Below, in pieces: positions 59,254 through 64,000 of a stretch of 64,000 bases of DNA. Positions within the stretch are counted from its first letter, which is position 1. Each line of letters starts with the position of its first letter. The translations under genes were made by a program, and so were the position numbers. The stretch is from Capra hircus (Eukaryota > Chordata > Mammalia > Artiodactyla > Bovidae): positions 10,861,167 through 10,925,166 of the forward strand of contig NW_017189517.1 of assembly GCF_001704415.2 (NCBI RefSeq). The letters are read 5' to 3'. The notes beneath the pieces were generated by a model. The model had not been told where the DNA came from, did no database searches, and was given only the letters and a program-made list of their open reading frames with translations.

Positions 59254-59299
<46 letters not shown>
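59252..59299. repeat. (TA)n microsatellite
   Basis: About 22 TA units in the L1 inter-ORF spacer. Confidence 0.95.
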
Positions 59300-59302
<3 letters not shown>

Positions 59303-60375
59303 CTAAAGTAACCACTAAAAATCTATACAAATATATACACTCAAAACCATGACAGATAAATCAAAATGATAGTCCAAAAAATATTCAAGTAACCCACAGG
59401 AAGGCAGAAAAAAGAAATCTGACAAATAAAAGGCAGAAAACAGAAAATAAAATAGCAGATTTAGATTCTAATTTATAAAAAATTGCATTAAGTATAAATG
59501 GTCTAAGTGTATCAATTAGAAGACAAAGGTTGGTGGAGTGGATAAGAAAAATATGACCCAATTATATGCATTCTACTAGAAACTTACTTCAAATATAATG
59601 ATATAGAGAAACTGAAAGTAAAAGGATGTAAAGAGATATATCATGCAAACATTAATAAAAAAGAAAGTATGTGTCTATCAAAGAAGAGCAAAATAAGCAC
59701 AAAGTGAGCAGAAGGAAGGAAATCATAAGGAGCAGAAATCAATGAAATTGAATAAAGGAAAACAATAAAGAAAATAAATGAAACAAAAGCTGTTCCTTTG
59801 TAAAGATCAATAGACTTGACAATCTCTAGCAAGACAGACAAAGAAAAAAGAGAAGCAAATTACCAATATCAGGAACAAAACAGGAGATATCACTACAGAT
59901 CCTACAGATAAGGGTGGGGTACAGTAAGGTAGTACCATGAACAACTCTACACACTTGTATTTAAAAACTTAAATGCAGTGGACCAATTCCTTGAAAAACA
60001 CAAAGTACCACAAGTCACCCAATATAAATAGAATTCATAGCCCTATAACTATTAAGGAAATTAACTGCATAATTTTAAAACTCCCAACAAAGAACTCTCT
60101 AGTTCCAGATTATTTCACTGGATAATTTTACCACATATTTAAAGTATCAGCAATTCTACATTATCTCATCCAGAAAATAGAAGTAGTGGGAACATTTCCC
60201 TATTAATTTTATGAAGTTAGCGTTACCTTGATACTGAAACCACCTAGAGACAATACAAGAAAACTACAGATCAATATCCCTCATGAATATAGATGCAAAA
60301 ACCTTTAGCAAAATATTAGCAAGTAGAATTCAGCAATATAAAGGAATTCTATGCCATGACCAGGTAGGGTTCATT

Positions 60376-61569
60376 ACAAGTATCCAGTTGAGTTCAGTTC
60401 AGTCACTCAGTCGTGTCCGGCTCTTTGCAACTCCATGGACTGCAGCACTAACACCCAGAGCTTGCCCAAACCTATGTCCATCGAGTTGGTGATGCCATCC
60501 AACCATCTCATCCTCTGTTGTCCTCTTCTCCTCCTGCCTTCAATCTCTCCCAGCATCAGGGTCCTTCCCAATGAATCAGTTCCTTGCATCAGGTGGCCAA
60601 AGTATTGGAGCTTCAGCATCAGTCCTTCAAATGAATATTCAGGACTGATTTCCTTTAGGAGTGACTGGTTGGATCTCCTTGCAGTCCAAGGGACTCTCAA
60701 GAGTCTTCTCCAACACCACAGTTCAAAAGCATCAATTCTTTGGCACTCAGCTTTCTTTATGGTCCAACTCTCACATCCATACATGACTACTGGAAAAACC
60801 ATAGCTTTGACTAGATGGACCTTTGTCAGCAAAGTAATGTCTCAGCTTTTTAATATGCTGTCTAAGTTGATCATAGCTTTTCTTCCAAGGAGCAAGCATC
60901 TTTTAATTTCATGGCTGTACTCCTGGACACTCATAGGTAAATCTGGCTCAATCTTTTATGGGGTCACTACTCCTTTCTCTTGGGTCCTAGTGTGCACAAG
61001 GTTTTGTTTGAGCCCTCCAAGCATGTCTGGTGGGTAAAGGGTTTGATTCTAAGCACAATTTTGCCCCTCCTACCATTGGCTTCCCTGATAGCTCAGTTGG
61101 CAAAGAATCCGCCTGCAATATGGGAGACCCTGGTTTGATTCCTGGCTCGGGAAGATCTGCTTGAGAAGGGATAGGCTACCCACTCCAGTATTCTTGGGCT
61201 TCCCTTGTGGCTCCGATGGTAAAGAATCTGCTTGCAATGCATAAGACCTGGGTTTGATCCCTGAGTTGGGAAGATCCCCTGGAAAAGGGAAAGGCTATCC
61301 ACTCCAGTATTTTGGCCTGGAGAATTCCATGGACTGTATAGTTCATGGGGTTGCAAAGAGTCAGATATGACTGAGCAACTTTCACTCTTCCTTTCACCAT
61401 CTTGTTGGGGCTTCTCATTTGCCCTTGAATGTGGGGTATCTTTTTCTGCTGAGATCATTCTCCTGTCAATGGCTATTCAGCAGTTTGTTGCAATTTTGAA
61501 GTTCTCACAGGAGAAGATGCGCACACATCCTTCTACTCCACCATCTTGTGGGACAGTGACAAGTATCCA
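60376..61569 (-). mobile_element. Chimeric insertion: L1 5' UTR-like joined to BovB 3' end
   Basis: ACAAGTATCCA is duplicated exactly at 60376-60386 and 61559-61569, and L1 ORF2 is continuous across it. On the minus strand the insert reads as follows. 61558-60918 resembles an L1 5' UTR (CACAAGATGGTGGAGTAGAA, CTTCTCCTGTGAGAACTTCA, GCAACAAACTGCTGAATAGC). Then comes 60917-60387, a BovB 3' end with its C-terminal remnant (60407-60832) and the usual BovB terminus. A Bov-tA dimer lies within the L1-like half. Confidence 0.78.
61077..61389 (+). mobile_element. Dimeric Bov-tA SINE, sense
   Basis: First unit 61077-61196 is a head truncated at CACTCCAGTATTCTTG. It is joined directly to a second, complete unit (GGCTTCCCTTGTGGCTCCGA, GGTTTGATCCCTGAGTTGGG, GGACTGTATAGTTCATGGGG). 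CCTACCAT/TTTCACCAT flanks suggest a degraded target duplication. Confidence 0.85.
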
Positions 61570-61876
61570 AGTCTGGTTGAATATTAAAAACCAATCAGTG
61601 TATACCATCATATTAACAGGCCGAGAGAAGAAAAATCACATGAGCATTTCAACTGATGCAGAAAAGACATTTGACAAAATTCAACATCCAATCATGACAA
61701 CATCTCTCAGCAAGCAAGGAATAGAAGGAAACTTCCTTAACTTGCTAAAGGATACCTACCCCCAAAAAAGCCCTATAACTAATATTATATTTAAGGATGG
61801 AAAACTGAATGCTTTCACCCTAAGATCAGGTAGAAGGCAAGGATGTCCATTTCTACTATTCTTTTTTATCATAGTG

Positions 61877-62177
61877 CTAGAAGTTCTGCTGCTGCTGCGG
61901 CTGCTAAGTTGCTTCAGTCGTGTCCGACTCTGTGCGACCCCAGAGACAGTAGCCCACCAGGCTCCCCCATCCCTGGGATTCTCCAGGCAAGAACACTGGA
62001 GTGGGTTGCCATTTCCTTCTCCAATGCATGAAAGTGAAAAGTGAAAGTGAAGTCGCTCAGTCGTATCTGACTCTTTGCGACCCCATGGACTGCAGCCTAC
62101 CAGGCTCATCCATCCATGGGATTTTCCAGGCAAGAGTACTGGAGTGGGGTGCCATTGCTTTCTCCACTAGAAGTTCT
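61877..62177 (-). mobile_element. Bov-A2 SINE, antisense, with 11-bp target duplication
   Basis: CTAGAAGTTCT at 61877-61887 and 62167-62177. Two Bov-A units are joined by the linker GAAAGTGAAAAGTGAAAGTG, with a (GCT)n tail at 61887-61903 on the plus strand. All are hallmarks of Bov-A2, which is derived from the BovB 3' end. Confidence 0.96.
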
Positions 62178-62280
62178 AGTTAGTACAATAATGACAGAAA
62201 AGAAAAGACATATAGATTTGAAAGGAAGAAATGAAACTTTCTATTTGCAGGTGGCATAATAATCTACATAGATAATCTCA

Positions 62281-62598
62281 AGGAATCTATTTTTAAATTC
62301 ATTTTATTCAAGTATAGTTGACTTACAGTGTTAGTCTCTGCTATACAAAAAAGTGAATCAGTTATATATATACATATATATATTGTATTCTTTTCCATTT
62401 ATCACAGGATATTGAATAGTTTCCTGTGCTATACAGTAAGACCTTGTAGCTTATTCATTCTCTATATAATAGTTTGCATCTGCTAATCCTAAACTCCCAA
62501 TCCTTTCCTCCCCCTCCTGACTCCCCCTTGGCAGCCACAAGTCTGTTCTCTATATCTATGAGTCTGTTTTATAGATAAGTTCAATTGTGTCATATTTT
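62281..62598 (-). mobile_element. L1M 3' UTR fragment, antisense
   Basis: TTCATTTTATTCAAGTATAG, GACTTACAGTGTTAGTCTCT, GATATTGAATAGTTTCCTGT, CACAAGTCTGTTCTCTATAT. It inserted after AGGAATCTATTTTT (62281-62294). Confidence 0.88.
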
Positions 62599-62911
62599 AG
62601 GAATCTTCTCTTTTTCTTGGCTTCACTGGATCTTCATTGCTGTGCACAGGCTTACTCTAATTGTGGTGAGCAGAGGCTACTCTCTAGTTGTGGTACATAG
62701 GCTTCTCATTGTGATGGCTTCTCTTGTTGTGGAGTATGAACTCTAGGGCATTCAGGCTTAGTAGTTGCAGCATGTGGGCTCAGTAGTTGTAAGGTATGGA
62801 CTTAGTTGTCCCAAGGCATGTGGGATCTTCCTGGACCAGTAATTGAACCTGTGTCCCCTGCATTGGCAGGCAGATTCTTAACCACTGGACCACCAGGAAG
62901 TCCAGGAATCT
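62599..62911 (-). mobile_element. CHR SINE, antisense
   Basis: Flanked by AGGAATCT at 62599-62606 and 62904-62911. The body reads GAGGCTACTCTCTAGTTGTG, GTAGTTGCAGCATGTGGGCT, AATTGAACCTGTGTCCCCTG, GGACCACCAGGAAGTCC. Confidence 0.93.
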
Positions 62912-63146
62912 ATTTTTTTCACTTTTAAAACTAATAAGTCAGTTCAGCAAGGTCACAGAATAAACATTAAAAATCTGTTATGTTTCTATATACTGACAAT
63001 GAAACATGGGCACCAAAATAAAAAATATAATACCATTTAAAATTGCTAAAAAAATAAAGGCTTTGATATATACCTAACAAATATGCATAAGACTTATATA
63101 CTGAAAACTACAAAATGTTAATGAAAGAAAACAAAGAAGAGGGGAA

Positions 63147-63272
63147 TTCCCTGGTGGTCCAGTGGTTAGGATGCCATGCTTTCACAGACAGGGGCCTGGG
63201 TTCAATCACTGTCGGGGGAACTAAGATCCCACAAGCTGCTCATGGCATGGCCAAAAAAAAAAAAAAAAAAAG
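63147..63272 (+). mobile_element. CHR SINE (short type), sense
   Basis: GGAATTCCCTGGTGGTCCAG, TGGTTAGGATGCCATGCTTT, GGGGCCTGGGTTCAATCACT, GGAACTAAGATCCCACAAGC, GGCATGGCC plus A(19). Confidence 0.94.
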
Positions 63273-63375
63273 AAATTGAAAAAGATCTAAATAAATGGAG
63301 AGAAATGCCATGTTCCTGGATATGAAGACTCACCATAATAAAGATGTCAGTTCTCCTCAAAATGATATACAAGTT

Positions 63376-64000
63376 GGTTCAGTTCAGTTCAGTTCAGTCA
63401 CTCAGTCATGTCCGACTCTTTGTGACCCCATGAACCGCAGCACGCCAGGCCTCCCTGTCCATCATCAACTCCCAGAGTTTACGGAAACTCATGTCCATTG
63501 AGTTGGAGATGCCATCCAACCATCTTATCCTCTGTCAGCCCCTTCTCCTTCCGCTTTCAGTCTTTCCCAGCATCAGGGTCTTTTCTAATGAGTCAGTTCT
63601 TTGCGTGAGGTGGCCAAAGTATTGGAGTTTCAGCTTCAGCATCAGTCCTTCCAATGAACACCCAGGACTGATTTCCTTTAGGATGGACAGGTTAGATCTC
63701 CTTTTAGTCCAAGGGACTCTCAAGAGTTTTATCCAACATCACAGTTCAAAAGCATCAATTCTTTAGCACTCAGCTTTCTTTATAGTCCAACTCTCACATC
63801 CATACATGACTAGTGGAAAAACTATAGCTTGACTAGATGGACCTTTGTTGGCAAAGTAATGTCTCTGCTTTTTACTATGCTGTCTAGGTCGGTCATAACT
63901 TTCCTTCCAAGGAGCAAGTGTCTTCTAATGTCATGGCTGCAATCACCATCTGCAGTGATTTTGGAGCCCCCAAAAATAAAGTCAGCCACTGCTTCCACTG
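63376..64000 (-). mobile_element. BovB LINE, antisense, truncated by window end
   Basis: Begins GGTTCAGTTCAGTTCAGTTC and CACTCAGTCATGTCCGACTC, and extends past the C-terminal region (63535-63723 minus: LEGLMLKLKLQYFGHL) to sequence before it at 63990. It presumably continues toward the RT beyond the window. It interrupts L1 ORF2. Confidence 0.94.

Larger units (their letters stand above)
57546..63375 (+). mobile_element. Old L1 (ORF1 + ORF2), sense, host of later insertions
   Basis: 5' part to about 58350 unassigned L1 leader, ORF1 about 58380-59080, inter-ORF spacer with a TA microsatellite, ORF2 from about 59455. Without its insertions, ORF2 runs through 59455-60386, 61570-61887, 62178-62294, 62904-63146 and 63273-63375. 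It is then broken again by BovB and leaves the window. An internal ORF2 deletion is evident after 59670, where endonuclease sequence jumps to later ORF2. Confidence 0.85.
59455..63375 (+). pseudogene. L1 ORF2 (endonuclease-reverse transcriptase) remnant
   Basis: Start region resembling an L1 APE endonuclease (LSINGLSVSIRRQRLVEWIR-like, with many changes), then RT-flanking sequence around 60240-60386 (NIDAKTFSKILASRIQQ-like; a later segment gives HMSISTDAEKTFDKIQHP at 61630-61690, the RT palm region A). GRRQGCPF at 61830-61855 follows. After further insertions the C-terminal part appears at 63273-63375 (EIEKDLNKWREMPCSW-like). The YxDD-containing part is lost or too diverged to place. Many stops and at least six insertions. 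Confidence 0.78.

Noticed and set aside
60387..60917. Treating this as an ordinary BovB insertion
   Set aside because: The only target duplication found lies beyond the adjacent non-BovB block, at 61559, so BovB alone does not explain the insertion.

Overview
This window is nuclear DNA from a ruminant, almost certainly a bovid. The diagnosis rests on repeat content: many copies of the RTE-class LINE BovB, the BovB-derived SINEs Bov-tA and Bov-A2, the older artiodactyl tRNA-derived CHR-type SINEs, ruminant-type L1 3' ends, and mariner-type MITE relics. Beneath these lies the usual mammalian fossil layer (L2, MIR, MLT1-type LTR, hAT relics, L1M). I find no supportable host protein-coding gene, RNA gene, CRISPR array or operon. 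The long reading frames on either strand are retrotransposon remnants, their antisense shadows, or chance frames. The window reads as intergenic or deep intronic sequence.

Layout. 1-2046: antisense BovB cut by the window edge. 2.0-6.0 kb: stacked fossils (MLT1 LTR with an L1 inserted, two L2 copies head to head, one carrying a BovB 3' end). 6-9.8 kb: the most repeat-poor stretch. 9.8-11.4 kb: sense L1 3' end carrying one CHR and two Bov-tA insertions. 11.4-15 kb: mostly unassigned with L2/MIR. 15.1-19.6 kb: three antisense L1 units, one with an apparent 3' transduction. 19.6-43 kb: largely unassigned sequence with scattered SINE, MIR, L2 and L1M pieces. 43.2-46.1 kb: nearly full-length antisense BovB with both endonuclease and reverse transcriptase regions, inactivated. 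46-57 kb: mixed. 57.5-63.4 kb: a degenerate sense-strand L1 (ORF1 and ORF2) serving as landing pad for at least six later insertions. 63.4-64 kb: another antisense BovB running off the end.

The most interesting structures are products of retrotransposition rather than genes. They are: a chimera that looks like an L1 5' UTR joined to a BovB 3' end, bracketed by a perfect 11-bp target duplication (60376-61569); an L1 that appears to have carried an adjacent L2 fragment with its own poly(A) signal (15079-16327); two insertions consisting only of A-rich tail with perfect target duplications (55865-55905, 46819-46878); a Bov-tA whose 5' half is inverted (10936-11120); and two nested insertions that reused one target site, leaving three copies of it (62281-62911).

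All family names come from memory of consensus sequences, not from a database search. Old-repeat boundaries are approximate to about 10-30 bases. Boundaries set by target-site duplications are exact as read.
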